This document shows, piece after piece, positions 1 through 9,220 of a DNA stretch of 50,000 nt. A model generated the notes under the pieces. That model ran no database searches, had not been told where the DNA came from, and saw nothing but the letters and a program-made list of their open reading frames with translations. The position numbers and the translations under genes are program-made. The stretch's first letter is position 1. Each line of letters starts with the position of its first letter. The stretch covers positions 57,501 to 107,500 of the forward strand of contig CAUYUJ010016140.1 of assembly GCA_963575745.1 (NCBI GenBank), written 5' to 3'. The DNA comes from Prorocentrum cordatum (Eukaryota; Sar; Dinophyceae; Prorocentrales; Prorocentraceae).

Positions 1-639
1 CGCGGCCCCCCGGGCCGCGGCCGATCGCGGCCCCGATCGCCGCCTTCGGCGCTGGCCGCGCCGAAGGCGGCGGTTATGATCGTCGTGATGTTTGGGGCGT
101 TCCTCGGGCCCATCGAGCCCGTGGGCCCGCGGGGGCAGGGCGTCTCCCGCCCGGGCGGCTCGCGCCGGCACTGCGGCTTCAGCTCGCGCGCCTTCGCGCG
201 TGGCGAGGGCAGCTTGGTCGGGCTCGCGGGCGAGGGCCTCCTCCTGGGCTCCGTCGAGGTGCCTTGGCTGGGGCCTCTCGTGGCGCGGTGCCTCGCGGAC
301 GGCCCCGTCGGCGCCGCGGTTCCGCGCCGCGTCGCGCGAGCTGGGCCGCCTGCGGCGCCGAGGACTGGCGCTCGCCGCGATCGACGGGCGCTGCGTCCCC
401 CGCCAGCTTCGACGCGGTGGGCCTTCTCGCGATCGTCTGCGCCGACGCCGATCCCCCGTGGAGACCCGGGACAGAGGCTGGTGGGCCTCAGGCCACAGCG
501 TGTGAAGCGGCACGAGGCGCGCGCGCTCTCATCCGGCAGGAGGTGGCGGCGCTCCCAGACCAGCTGCGGCGCCGCGCAGAGGGCGAACCCCCGGCCGTTT
601 CCAGAGCGAGCTCGAGAGGGCGCTTGCGATGATGCCCAT
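1..639. other. GC-rich segment upstream of the methyltransferase-like pseudogene
   Basis: The segment is very GC-rich and open in all three forward frames, which at this composition is weak evidence of coding. The frame at about 264-632 has a helix-like stretch near its end (ALIRQEVAALPDQLRRR) and the frame at 76 contains LVGLAGEGLLLGSVEVPWLG; neither matches a family I can name. Because the decayed methyltransferase-like ORF starts downstream on the same strand and a MITE sits between them, this could be the 5' part of the same retroelement ORF. That is inference; no motif proves it. Confidence 0.3.
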
Positions 640-805
640 TCACCACCTACCAAACCACCCCAACCCAACCCGAAGGCCTCCATATGTCCTCCATTTCCAG
701 TGTGGGGGTGTCGGGGAACATAGAAACAACACGTATGGAACCCATACCCCCCCCAACCCGAAATTGGGGTCTTCGGGTTGGGTTGGGGGGTCTGGTGGGT
801 AGTCA
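640..805 (+). mobile_element. MITE family C, copy 1 (166 bp, TSD CCCAT)
   Basis: Short non-coding element with terminal inverted repeats: the left end reads TCACCACCTACCAAACCAC and the right end, read in reverse complement, begins TGACTACCCACCAGACC. Both arms continue into CCCAACCCAACCCGAAG. It is flanked by a perfect 5-bp duplication CCCAT (635-639 and 806-810). A second copy lies at 44737-44877 and shares the core ACACGTATGGAACCC and the tract of C followed by AACCCGAAATT. It separates the GC-rich segment 1-639 from the methyltransferase-like pseudogene, so it probably inserted in or next to that ORF. No coding capacity. Confidence 0.85.
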
Positions 806-929
806 CCCATGGTCCCCGGCAGCTCCGAGAACGGCCGCCCGTCGTCCAGGGGCCTCAGGCGCCCGCGCGCCCACCGGCGGGGAACGCAGCGGCCCGCCGC
901 GCAGGTTGGAGCGTAGGGCGCCTTGCCGC

Positions 930-1660
930 GCGCGGGCCGAGCCCTTCGGCGAGCGCATGCGCGGCTGCGCCCACCTGGCGAGCGCCGTCGTAGGCGCCGG
1001 GTGGGCGTCGGAGGGCGGGGGCATCCCAGACGGCCCCCGGGCAGAGCTTCTGGGCGCCACCCGTCGTCCCGGATATTGGGAGTGAGACGTCGGGGCAGGC
1101 GGGTTTGAGCCGTGCACGTCGGCCCGGAATGCAAGAGCTGGTCGAGAGCGCGCAAGCACGACGGACTGGGCCCCCCTCCTCCCCCTCCTCTCCGGGAGGA
1201 TGAGCACCTCTGGGGGCTGCCCAACCTGGGCAGAGCTGATGCCGCAAAGCTGAGCATAGCAAATCGACTGTCAGCTAATATGTTGCAGCTCCTCCAACGT
1301 GCAATCGAGTCGGGCGCGCCTTTTTCGCTTGAGAACCCTCGCTCGCCTAGCCTCTGGCTCGTGCCTGAGATTCAACTCCTGGCGGGGCAGGCAAGAGCTG
1401 AATGGGGGTCACGTGGACTCCTGTCGATGCCATGCGCCGTGGCTGCAGGCCACCACTTTTCTTCTCTTTAATTGGCCTCCCGTTCAAGCATTTCTGCGAC
1501 GCTGCACAGGCACTCAACACAGATGCAGCGCGACAGGTAAGAGTCACATCGTTTCCAAAGGAAATTGCCGAACACAGTCTTTTGGACCGCGAGGGCCTGC
1601 CCGTACCCAGTTGAGTTCTGCAAGACCCTAGCGAGTCTCTTCGTGGCCACGGCCACTGCG
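930..1660 (+). pseudogene. Decayed cytosine-methyltransferase-like domain of a dinoflagellate retroelement ORF
   Basis: Four consecutive pieces of one protein lie in alternating frames. (1) Near 955-1085: RMRGCAHLASAVVGAGWASE, the usual lead-in region. (2) 1109-1400: VHVGPECKSWSRAR, then HLWGLPNL, then FSLENPRSPSLW. (3) 1400-1560, frame shifted: CRCHAPWLQATTFLLFNWPP, then CTGTQHRCSATGKSHIV. (4) 1563-1650, shifted back: FWTARACPYPVEFCKTLA. GPECKSWS occupies the place of the PCQ motif (motif IV) and LENP that of ENV (motif VI) of C5 cytosine methyltransferases; this domain order is recalled from dinoflagellate retroelement proteins, in which DNMT-type domains have been reported. A TGA at 1106-1108 replaces the Trp expected just before AVHVG. 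At least two frameshifts plus this stop make it a non-functional relic. Whether the parent enzyme methylated DNA cannot be judged here. Confidence 0.65.
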
Positions 1661-2290
1661 CTTTCTTTCGGCGGGTGTGGGTCCTCGGTCCTGTATGTGC
1701 GCTCGCGTCTCGGATTGGCCTCGCGCCGGCGGGGTCCGTTCTCCCGCTCAGCTCGCTTCGTCAGACTTGGGTCGAAGCAGCGACCGATGGCTGGACAGCG
1801 GAGGCGGTTGCTGGACGCGCTTCGCGCTCGGCGTGTCCCTTGGCAAGGACCTGCAGCGTGGGGGATCATGGTTTCGTGTGTTCTTGGCGATTCGCGGCTC
1901 CCCCTTGCCTCTGCCTTCGTCCTCTTCCGAGGGGTGCGCCGGAGAGCGGATGGCAGGAGGCGGCGAACGGGGGATGATGAGCGTGCGGCAGCCTGAGAGA
2001 GGGAGGGAGGGAAGGCTGGGAGGAGGGACGCGGGGAGGGAGGCGGAGGTTCTTCCATCCCCTCCGCTCCCTCCTAGCAGGGTCCATCTCGATCCGATGGA
2101 TCCGCCTCGATATTGGTTCCAGCTGGCCCGATTCAATTCGCTTCCGAGTTTCGGGCGATGCTATGCGGCCCGACGCGTGCGTGGCGCTGTTTGGCATCTT
2201 GGCGCAGCCGATTCGATTCTATTGCGGGTCCGTCCAGATGCTGTCCGATTCGATAAACGTTCCGATCCGACCCGATTTCCCGATTCGATG
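1661..2290. repeat. Intergenic DNA; TCGGAT/CCGATTCGAT-rich degenerate repeat at 2080-2290
   Basis: No gene is supported between the pseudogene and 2290. 1980-2060 is a G/A-rich stretch. From about 2080 to 2290 the sequence is dominated by variants of CCGATTCGAT and TCGATCCGATGG, a degenerate short-period repeat in which GATC and CGAT recur. Confidence 0.5.
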
Positions 2291-2351
2291 TTGACTGTTG
2301 CTGTCTCCTGCCCGCGGATCGCTGCCACGCCTCGGAGGAGGCAGCCGCGCG

Positions 2352-2430
2352 ATGTCGAGGCCCCTCGAGGAGCTCGTCGAGGGGGACCGCGTCCGCGTGC
2401 AGGGCGGGGAGGGGCGCGTTTGCAACCGCC
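2352..2430 (+). CDS. Candidate exon with a KOW/SH3-like GDRVRV motif
   Basis: From ATG 2352 the frame reads MSRPLEELVEGDRVRVQG and then GEGRVCNRLG. The pattern 'EGDRVRV...GEGRV' is typical of small SH3/KOW-like barrels that dinoflagellates often carry in tandem with other domains, and codons are strongly GC-ending. The frame stays open to 2507, but after about residue 28 it becomes hydrophobic and loses the pattern, so an exon end near 2425-2435 (CTGG followed by GCATGG) is my guess. No full gene can be assembled around it. Confidence 0.35.
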
Positions 2431-2699
2431 TGGGCATGGCTGCCCTCCTCGTCCTCCCCTTTTTCCTATCGCCATCGGCGGTGGCGGGTTCGACCTCGCG
2501 ACGCTAAGGCCACGTTGCGGCTTCTCCGTCTCCCCTGCTTCTCTTGGGGTTATTACGTGTTCGTGTTCTTGTTTGTCTTCGTGTTGGTCAGACTTGCCAC
2601 GTGTTCGGCATCAGCGTGCGGGCCTGGCCCTCTCCAAATGGGGTCCGCGCGATTATCGGACTCGCCGTTCGTCCACAATTCACATCCCATCGTCCGCGC

Positions 2700-2832
2700 C
2701 ACGTAGGTTGCATCGCATAGCTTACACCACGTAGCCTGCACCACACGGCCTGCAGCGCATATCATACACCGCCTAGTTTGCACCACATATATGGCATCGC
2801 CCAGCTTACACCACATAGTTTGCACCACTTAT
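2700..2832. repeat. Degenerate ~15-bp minisatellite (GCACCACATAGYTT)
   Basis: About eight imperfect copies of a 14-16 bp unit of the form TTGCACCACATAG or TTACACCACGTAG follow each other. Scattered related units occur in reverse orientation at 3080-3140 and forward at 4680-4742, the latter just before another repeat block. The first 200 bases after 2500 hold no recognisable feature. Confidence 0.7.
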
Positions 2833-3142
2833 CTTCTCAAGAGAGCACTTGCCCCCCCGAACCCAGACTTATCAGTACCCCTCCGCATGCTATGCTTTAT
2901 CCAGAATCTGGACATCTATGTATATGTCTATCTGGGCCAGTATCTTTCCAGCATCTGTCAAACAATACCATGCTCGCACACTCGTTGATCACAACGGATC
3001 ATGTCGCCATGGGTTCTTGCAGCCGTGTCCGCCAGCGTGGGCCCCACAGAAGAAAGCCATGGCACCGTGGATGTGTGAGCTATGCACTGTGATACGTGAA
3101 GTGCGATCCATGCGGTGTTTGCTGTGTGGTGTAAGCTGTGTG
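2833..3142. other. Intergenic; short match to 14220-14270
   Basis: No gene is seen. The piece around 2940-2990 (CCAG, then TGTCAAACAATACCATGC, then ACACTCGTTG) resembles 14220-14270 (TGTCAAATAATACCATGC), indicating a dispersed repeat of unknown extent. Confidence 0.4.
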
Positions 3143-3309
3143 TCAGGAGGGGAAAACACACACACAGACACAATTGATCGTCGATCCCCCCAAAAATATG
3201 TGAAAATATGGGACTTGGGCGGGAAGACAAAAAACAACAGAAAATATGGGAAAATATGGGGAATCGTCTTATTGGTGTATATTTATTTGTGTGTCCTTGG
3301 GCCCCTTGA
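3143..3309 (+). mobile_element. MITE family A, copy 1 (167 bp)
   Basis: Begins TCAGGAGGGGAAAACACAC and ends GGGCCCCTTGA. The two ends are imperfect inverted repeats (TCAGGAGGGG against TCAAGGGG in reverse complement; ACACACAGACACAAT against ACACACAAATAAATA). Internally it carries the family signature of repeated AAAATATGGGAAAATATGG and GGGAAGACA. Flanks are GTGTG (3138-3142) and GTGTA (3310-3314), a 4-of-5 match consistent with a decayed 5-bp duplication. Eight further copies occur in the window. Confidence 0.85.
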
Positions 3310-3344
3310 GTGTAACGCAATCTATATATTCTGCCCTCCGGCAA

Positions 3345-3695
3345 ACCAGCAGTGGCAGCGTGCGGCGACGTGGCGCATCCCCCGCGGGCGGGCCCGCCGC
3401 GCGGGGTGGGCGGCAACGAGGCGGCCACGGGCGGCAACGTGGCGCAACCTCGGCAAACCCCCCTGACGGCAAAGATGCGGCAACGCGCGGCAACATGGCG
3501 CAACCTCGGCGGACCCCTCGGCGCAACCTCGGCGGAACCCGCACGGGTGGCAACGTCCTGAAACCTTGATTGAATCCGCAGCGGTAGCGATGGGGGCGAG
3601 GGGAGGCAACGGGTCGACGCCTCGGCGGACCCCCAGCGGCAACACGGCGGCCACGGGCGCCAATGTGGCGAGACCCCGGCTTACTCAGTGACACA
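3345..3695. repeat. GC-rich minisatellite (GGCAACRTGGCGCAACCTCGG)
   Basis: Degenerate tandem copies of a unit built from GGCAACGTGGCGCAACC and CTCGGCGGACCCC follow family A copy 1 directly. Forward frames give repeated 'TWRNLG' and 'MAQPRRTP' peptides, a by-product of the repeat. Confidence 0.7.
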
Positions 3696-4150
3696 AGTAA
3701 GAGCCCTTAGGTGCAAGTGCCGCTTGGGGGAATACCGTTGAGTCCAGACGCGCGCGCACGTGTCCAAATCATGCCGTACACGTTCGAGTAACACGTGTAC
3801 TCCCATACAAGACATTCATCCATCATTCGTGCCGCAATAAACAGATACCAGTCTCTCGCCCGCGCGCAAACGCTGAAACCCCAGGACATCGTACCTTTGG
3901 TATTCGCAATGTCGTCCAGAAACCGCATCGTCAACTGTTCGACGCGGTGCGTCTGCGTTGATCTAGCATGCGTCCATTGCACGAATCCGTATCAAAGAAG
4001 TCCGTGCTGGCTACGCGCGCGAAGCGAAATCCTTCAAAATCAGTTGCCCCCGAACAATTTCAAGATAAAGCTATTCAAAGACATTGGTAACGTGCATTTG
4101 TCAACACCACGTTTACCTGATTTCTTGCACTCGCACGTCTTCGCTATCAC
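3696..4150. other. Intergenic, no gene seen
   Basis: Mixed-composition DNA without supported ORF. The segment GCGCGCGAAGCGAAATCCTT near 4014 resembles GCGCGCGCAAGACGAAATCC near 14005, so part of it belongs to a dispersed repeat. Confidence 0.35.
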
Positions 4151-4154
4151 CTCA

Positions 4155-4372
4155 TCAGCGCCATCGTATCACCAACATCATCATACTCGTCAATCTTTGC
4201 AATTGCCGCATTATCATCACAATCACCTTCATCGCCGACGCATGGACATTATCATCGTCATCGTCGTCACCAGCATCGGCGCCAAGATTAGCCTTGCCGT
4301 CGTCATCGTCATAATCGCCACCACTATCACTACTATCATCACGGTTGCCGCCGTTGTGGGCCTCTTCATGAT
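4155..4372. repeat. (ATC)n-type imperfect trinucleotide tract
   Basis: Imperfect CAT/ATC repeats on the plus strand (equivalent to GAT on the minus strand). This is a short, more degenerate version of the long GAT tracts at 17.4-17.8, 27.9-29.5 and 37.4 kb. Confidence 0.8.
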
Positions 4373-4840
4373 ACCGCGCCCGCCCGAGATATTGACTCGT
4401 ACTGAAGTGTTTGTGTGTTAGTGTTGCCTGCGAGACGCGGTGGGAAGCTCCCATCGGTAAGCGCCATCGCGGCCGCACCAGTTTTGCCAAACCAGCTGGT
4501 CGCCCTGCGCGCGAGTGAGCGCGCGCGCCAGCGCAGTCGTACAGACGCGCAAGCAAGCGCTAACCAGAAGCCGCGATCGTGGCCGCATAGGTTTTGCCAA
4601 ACAGGTTGCGGGTGGGATGGGGTGGGAGGGTGGGATGTTTGCGTGAGCGTTGGAGTTGACGATTTCAGGGTGTGCAAGGTAGATTGCACCGCGTAACGTG
4701 CACCGCACGGCTAGAGCCACATAGCTCACACATCCGCAGTGCAATGATTTACTGATCGGGGTCCGCGCTGGTAAACATTTTGTTGTAAGCATGAGTTTTC
4801 GTTGCCAAGCCAACAGGAGTCAGGCGAGAACCTTATTCTG
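4373..4840. other. Intergenic; 27-bp direct repeat GGCCGCAYMRGTTTTGCC
   Basis: No gene seen. GCGGCCGCACCAGTTTTGCC at about 4470 recurs as GTGGCCGCATAGGTTTTGCC at about 4579, each followed by AAACCAG or AAACAG; the spacer holds GCGC-rich sequence. Confidence 0.4.
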
Positions 4841-4844
4841 GGGC

Positions 4845-5165
4845 AGAGCCGCCCTCCATCCGTACAGTTGCCGCACAGGTTTACAGCTGTGGCAAAACTG
4901 TGTGTGTCGGCATCCACCCGTACAGTTGTTGGAAGCTTTGAAGAAACATGTGCGCGGCGCCAGGATGACAGCCAGATTGTGAAAACCCCCTGCCCAACAT
5001 CCGTGTAGCTCCTTGTAAGTTTGCAGGATGTATGTGCGTGGTTATAATGCGAGAGCCGCATTTCGAAAGTGTCCGGCCCTCTATCCGTGTAGCTGCCGGG
5101 CGTTTTAAGCTTCCGGGTCGCTGAAGGAGGTCTCAAGCGAGTTGCCCGGTTCGGCCTCCGGACAC
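4845..5165. repeat. ~85-bp tandem repeat, set 1
   Basis: Three to four diverged units containing GTGCGCGGCGC, GAGAGCCGCATTT and GCCCTCYATCCGTGTAGCT. The same unit forms the body of the composite elements at 5285-5945 and 23258-23985. Confidence 0.6.
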
Positions 5166-5204
5166 GTTTGGTGGTGCGTGCGAACAGAGGCAGTTGTTTG
5201 CAAG

Positions 5205-5246
5205 GATGGAGTTGGAGGAGGAGGAGGAGGAGGAGGAGGAGGAGGA
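5205..5246 (+). repeat. Short (GAG)n tract
   Basis: About 12 GAG triplets between the repeat set 4845-5165 and the composite element at 5285. Confidence 0.9.
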
Positions 5247-5284
5247 CCAGTGTAAACTCAAACTCAACAACGATACTGGAATAA

Positions 5285-5945
5285 ACCCTCCCTCCAAGCT
5301 CCCTGATCATAGGCCCCTACAAGGATTCATTTCCACTGGGGGAAGTGTGCTGTTTGGAGACAAACGTTTGAAGATCTTGAAGCGTGACAGAGCCCCATTC
5401 TCGGGACTCCAACGCCACGCATCAACCTGACTGTTGCGTCTTGGCGATCCTGAATCGCGTTAGAACACCATTCCTGGGACTGCGACACCTTTATCAACAA
5501 CACTTTTGCGCTTAAGCAGTCCTGAATCGGTTCAGCATACAATTTCTGGTTCGCAATCCATGCGAATTCGTGAAACTCTTGCAGTCTTCCTAAACCGAAT
5601 GTGCGCGGCGCTGAGGCGAGAGCCACACGTTGAAAATGAACCACCCTCAAACCGCGAAGCTCTTTCGATTAAAACACGAAGGTGCGCGGCGCTAAGGCGA
5701 GAGCTACATTTTGAAATTGAACCGCCCTCAATCCATGGCTCGCGAGTTTTAAAATGGATGTGCGCCTCGCTGGGGCGAGAGCCACATTTTGAAGAGGAAC
5801 CGCCCTCATTCCGTGAAGTGGTTGCCACTCTTTCAGCGTCAGGATCATGAATGGTGAGATAGTCTCAGGCGACATGCCCGGCCCATCTTTTCTACCAGCC
5901 TCGGGGTGCGACAGGGAGGAATTATTCATAAGGAGAAGGAATTGG
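5285..5945 (+). repeat. Composite repeat element, copy 1 (head, 78-81 bp array, tail)
   Basis: Head 5285-5590 contains CCTCCCTCCAAGCTCCCT, CATAGGCCCCTACAAGGA and two 'ACACCATTCC/CATTCTCGGGACT' segments. The body at 5596-5830 has three units beginning GTGCGCGGCGC or GTGCGCCTCG (starts at 5601, 5682, 5760). The tail ends CCTCGGGGTGCGACAGGGAG. The same head, array and tail, in the same order, occur at 23258-23985, so this is one mobile or duplicated unit and not chance tandem repetition. Confidence 0.75.
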
Positions 5946-6300
5946 GGATGAGAAGAAGAAGGAGGATGAGGGAGGAGAGGGAGGAGGATCAAATCACGAG
6001 GTTCGAGGTCCTGGCCCTTTGGTTTTAGGGGGTCCAGGGTCCATGGGTGTTTATAGGGAGGTTGAGGGGAGGAGAGGGAGGTGGACAGGAGGAGGATAAG
6101 GAGGTGGAGGAGGGAGGAGGAGGGAGGAACGGGAGGAGGGGGCGCAGAAGCGAAAGGAAGCGTTTTGCCACGATTTGTTTTCTGCTGCCTTTGGCTTTCT
6201 CTGGTGGAGGGCAGGGGGCAAGAACTTCGAGAAGTTCCATGGCGGTCCTCCCTGGGGCGGGCGCTGGGGCGGGGAATGAACGTTTTCGGCTTGTCCTGGC
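5946..6300. other. GGA-rich DNA, no gene seen
   Basis: Purine-rich on the plus strand up to about 6145 (imperfect GGA/GAA), then mixed sequence to 6300. No supported ORF. Confidence 0.4.
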
Positions 6301-6309
6301 GCCTTCTTG

Positions 6310-6456
6310 CCCATGTCTCTCTCTCTCTCTCTCCTTCCCTCCCCGTGCCTCTCTCTCTCTCTCTGTCTCTCTTTCCCTTCTCTCCTCCCTTCTCTCTCTA
6401 TACCTCTCTTTCTCTTTCTCTCGCTCTCTGACTCATTCTGACTCTCTCCATCTCTC

Positions 6457-6490
<34 letters not shown>

Positions 6491-6760
6491 CCTCCCCCTT
6501 GCTCCCTTCCGCTTCCAGCGGCTCCTTCCCTTTTCGCGTCCCCCAATTCATCTTTCCTGTTCCTTCTCCCTCGGCCCCTTCCCCTCCCTTCGGTGCTTGT
6601 TTCCTTCCCCGTCGCGCCCTTCCCTTTCCCATTTCCTTCGCCACTTCCCCTTTTCCCTACGTTTCTTTCCCTATCCCTTTATCCCACGCCCCCTTCCCTT
6701 CGCCCTCCCTTCCCCCTCTCCTTCCCCCTCCCTGCTTCCTTCCCCTTTTCCGAAAACCTG
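6310..6760. repeat. (CT)n and CCCTT-rich pyrimidine tract
   Basis: (CT)n interrupted by TTT runs to about 6490, then imperfect CCCTTCC/TTCCCCTTCC to 6760. Plus-strand pyrimidine and minus-strand purine over about 450 bp. Long frames here are compositional. Confidence 0.9.
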
Positions 6761-6952
6761 CACACCAGAGGATTTATTAATCGCATTTTCCTGCGTGCGC
6801 TCGTTGCCGACATTACTTTTCCGACATGCTCAGCGCACGGTCTGCCCTCCAGGGGACCGCTCCGGTTACCGGAGCTGGCACGCAGACTTCCGTTCCGTTC
6901 CGTTCCCTGCTTCCCCCTCCCCCTCTGTCCCGTCGCCCTCCTCCCACTCCAG

Positions 6953-7076
6953 GCCCGTCCAGCACGAATCCACCCTGCGCCTCTGCCCGCACCGCCTGCG
7001 GCTGCTCCACGGCAGCGTGACCCCAGCGATGCCTTCTGCTAGCGGCGGCGAGCGAGGGGGGAAGTGCGAAGGGGAA
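6953..7076 (+). CDS. Candidate exon, unknown protein
   Basis: A strong pyrimidine run ending CTCCCACTCCAG at 6952 precedes a GC3-rich frame reading PVQHESTLRLCPHRLRLLHG then SVTPAMPSASGGERGGK. A polypyrimidine tract plus AG|G is the typical dinoflagellate 3' splice site. The 3' boundary is not clear; the frame stays open to the stop at about 7199 but becomes Gly/Arg-rich. I do not recognise the protein. Confidence 0.3.
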
Positions 7077-7253
7077 GGCCCTCTCAGAAGGCGGCGTGGC
7101 TTCTCTGAGGCCCTCGCGCCTTCTGACGGGTGCCCTGTGTCCTCTGGGGAGGGTTCGGGCGGCCTCCTCGGAAGGCCGGGGAACCTCCGAGCCTTCTGAG
7201 AAGGCCGCCTCCTTCTCACTTCCCCCTGGGCTCGCCGCCGAATCATGTTGGCT

Positions 7254-7360
7254 TTGAGTCGGGCCTGTCCCTCTACAGGAGGACTGTTCAAACAACGTAG
7301 ATATATAAAAAGCAGTCAGGGGACGGTCTTTCTGATATGTCTGATTTTTTTGGCAAAGTT
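7254..7360 (+). mobile_element. MITE family B, copy 1, left part
   Basis: Starts TTGAGTCGGGCCTGTCC and continues CTACAGGAGGACTGTTCAAA, GGGGACGGTC, TGATTTTTTTGG, matching the left half of the copies at 11739-11907 and 13334-13490. It stops abruptly at 7360, where the microsatellite-carrying element begins. The missing right half resumes at 8683. Confidence 0.75.
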
Positions 7361-8682
7361 CCCTACCTAGGCTCTGCCTAGAAGGGTTCTTACTCTCTGG
7401 GCTTAAAGGGGCGGGGCAGTGGAAAGCGCCCCAGGCGGTTCCCCCAGTATCCGCCCCGCGGTTCCCCCAGTTACGTCCCCTTAGCTTAGCGTTGCTTATC
7501 TCATCTTAACTTAACCTGGCTTAACTTAGCTTAGCTTAGCTTAGCCTAGCCTAGCCTAGCCTAGCTTAACTTAGCTTAGCTTAGCTTAGCCTAGCCTAGC
7601 TTAACTTATATTAGCTTAGCTTAGCTCAGCTTAGCTTTGCCTAGCGCAGCATTAGCATATCATATCATAGCATAGCATACAATAGCATATACTCGCATAG
7701 CATAGCATCATATCATATCATATCATACCATAGCGCATCATATCATATCATATCATGCCATATCATAGCATAGCATAGCGCAGCATAGCATATCATAGCA
7801 TCGCATCGCATAGCATAGCGCAGCATAGCACAGCGCAGCATAGCACATCATAGCATAGCATAACGCAGCATAGCGCAGCATATCACAGCATAGCGCAGCA
7901 CAGCATAGCATAACATATCATACCATATCATAGCGCAGCATAGCATTGTATAGCATTGCACGTCGCAGCATAGCATATCATAACATAGCCTAGCATAGCA
8001 TAACATGGCGCAGCATAGCATATCATATCATAGCATATCGCAGCATATCATAGCATAGCATAGCATAGCATAGCGCAGCACATCATATCATAGCCTCGCA
8101 TACCATAGCGCAGCCTAGCATACCCTAGCATAGCACAGCACAGCATAGTGCAGCATAGCGCAGCATAGCGCAGCATAGCATAGCATATCATATCATAGCA
8201 TAGCATAGCATAGCATAGCGCAGCATAGCATAGCATATCATACCATAGCATAGCATAGTATCAACGCAACGACAAATCAACAGCAGCCACAATTACGCAA
8301 ACCACAAGCAACGCAAAGCACATCAAAGCAAACACACACGCAAAACACAGCAAAAGCAAACGCACACGCAGACGCAAACGCAACAGCAAGCACACACGCA
8401 TCATCAACGGCAAGGCAATGCAACGCAAAAGCAAAACCAATGCGACAGTGTAGAAGTAGTGGTAGATGTAGGTGTAGGTGTAGATGTGGATGTAGGTGTA
8501 GATGTAGATGTACATGTAGATGAAGGTGTAGATGTAGGTGTAGATGTAGATGTAGATGTGGGTCTCGCTGTTGGTGTTGCTGTATATGTAGATGCAGGTG
8601 TAGATGCTAATGTAGCTGTTGGTGTAGATGTAGATGTTGCCTTCCTAGATGCTCCAACTCCTGGGTAGGGTCGCACTGGGAT
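7361..8682 (+). mobile_element. Microsatellite-carrying element, copy 1
   Basis: Conserved head 7361-7490 (CCCTACCTAGGCTCTGCCTA, GAAGGGTTCTTACTCTCT, GCTTAAAGGGGC, GCGGTTCCCCCAG) and conserved tail 8641-8682 (CTTCCTAG, CCTGGGTAGGGTCGCACTGG) enclose only simple repeats: (TTAGC)n 7490-7650, (GCATA)n variants 7650-8265, ACGCAA-type hexamers 8265-8440 and (GTAGAT)n 8450-8640. Head and tail are partly inverted (CCCTACCYAGG against CCCTACCYAGG in the complement of the tail; CCTAGAAGG against CCTAGGAAG). A second copy with the same ends but a different core lies at 19371-19963. Target duplication not resolved. Confidence 0.75.
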
Positions 8683-8748
8683 CATTTTCTTTTTTTCAAT
8701 CATTTCTTCGTCCAAGATCCCGCCTGTGGAGGGACGTGCCCGACCTGG
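8683..8748 (+). mobile_element. MITE family B, copy 1, right part
   Basis: Reads TTTCTTCGTCCAAGATCC, CGCCTGTGGAGGGACG and TGCCCGACCTGG, which is the right half of family B as seen intact at 11850-11907. Together with 7254-7360 it reconstitutes one MITE interrupted by the 1.3-kb microsatellite-carrying element, a clear nested insertion. Confidence 0.75.
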
Positions 8749-8749
8749 C

Positions 8750-8805
8750 TCAGGAGGGGGAAAGACACACAGACACAATCAATCGTCGGCTCCCTGGAAA
8801 GTATG
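8750..8805 (+). mobile_element. MITE family A, copy 2, truncated
   Basis: TCAGGAGGGGGAAAGACACA, CAGACACAATCAATCGTCGG and CTCCCTGGAAAGTATG match the left third of family A; the rest is missing. It abuts the right end of MITE B copy 1. Confidence 0.75.
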
Positions 8806-8819
8806 CCCTCCCCCTCAGA

Positions 8820-8998
8820 CATCTTGGGGGGTAGGGGCAGGCTTCGCGTGTGGCTCCCCCTGTCCAGGGCCCTCCGCGGGCCCAGCAAGTGCGAGCATGC
8901 AAGGGGCCGCGGCAGGAGCGCGCGTGTGGGAGGAGCGGCGGCCCAGGCAGCGGCTTTCCGCGAATCATGAGTGTGTCCTCCACGTGTTGGGGTTGTGG
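8820..8998. other. GC-rich spacer before the GAG tract
   Basis: Both strands are open: the minus strand gives EDTLMIRGKPLPGPP and the plus strand GAGFACGSPCPGPS. Neither is convincing. It may hold an exon but I cannot support one. Confidence 0.25.
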
Positions 8999-9000
8999 AG

Positions 9001-9132
9001 GACGAGGAGGAGGAGGAGGAGGAGGAGGAGGAGGAGGAGGAGGAGGAGGAGGAGGAAGAGGAGGAGGAGGAGGAGGAGGAGGAGGAGAAGGAGGAGGAGG
9101 AGGAGGAGGAGGAAGAGGAGGAGGAGGAGGAG
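9001..9132 (+). repeat. (GAG)n tract
   Basis: About 44 triplets with rare GAA interruptions; purine on plus, pyrimidine on minus. One frame encodes poly-Glu. Confidence 0.95.
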
Positions 9133-9220
9133 GTGGCGGATGGCGAGGGGGACGGGAGGTCGACGCCCAGCTTCCGTCGCGGCCGCCCCTTTGGGCCCGA
9201 GCGCCAAACCATCTCCAGAT
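9130..9220 (+). CDS. Candidate exon following poly-Glu tract
   Basis: The poly-Glu frame of the GAG tract continues as VADGEGDGRSTPSFRRGRPF then GPERQTIS with GC-ending codons before the composition changes near 9225. It could be the end of an acidic protein exon. No family recognised, and the poly-Glu tract itself is not evidence of coding. Confidence 0.2.
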
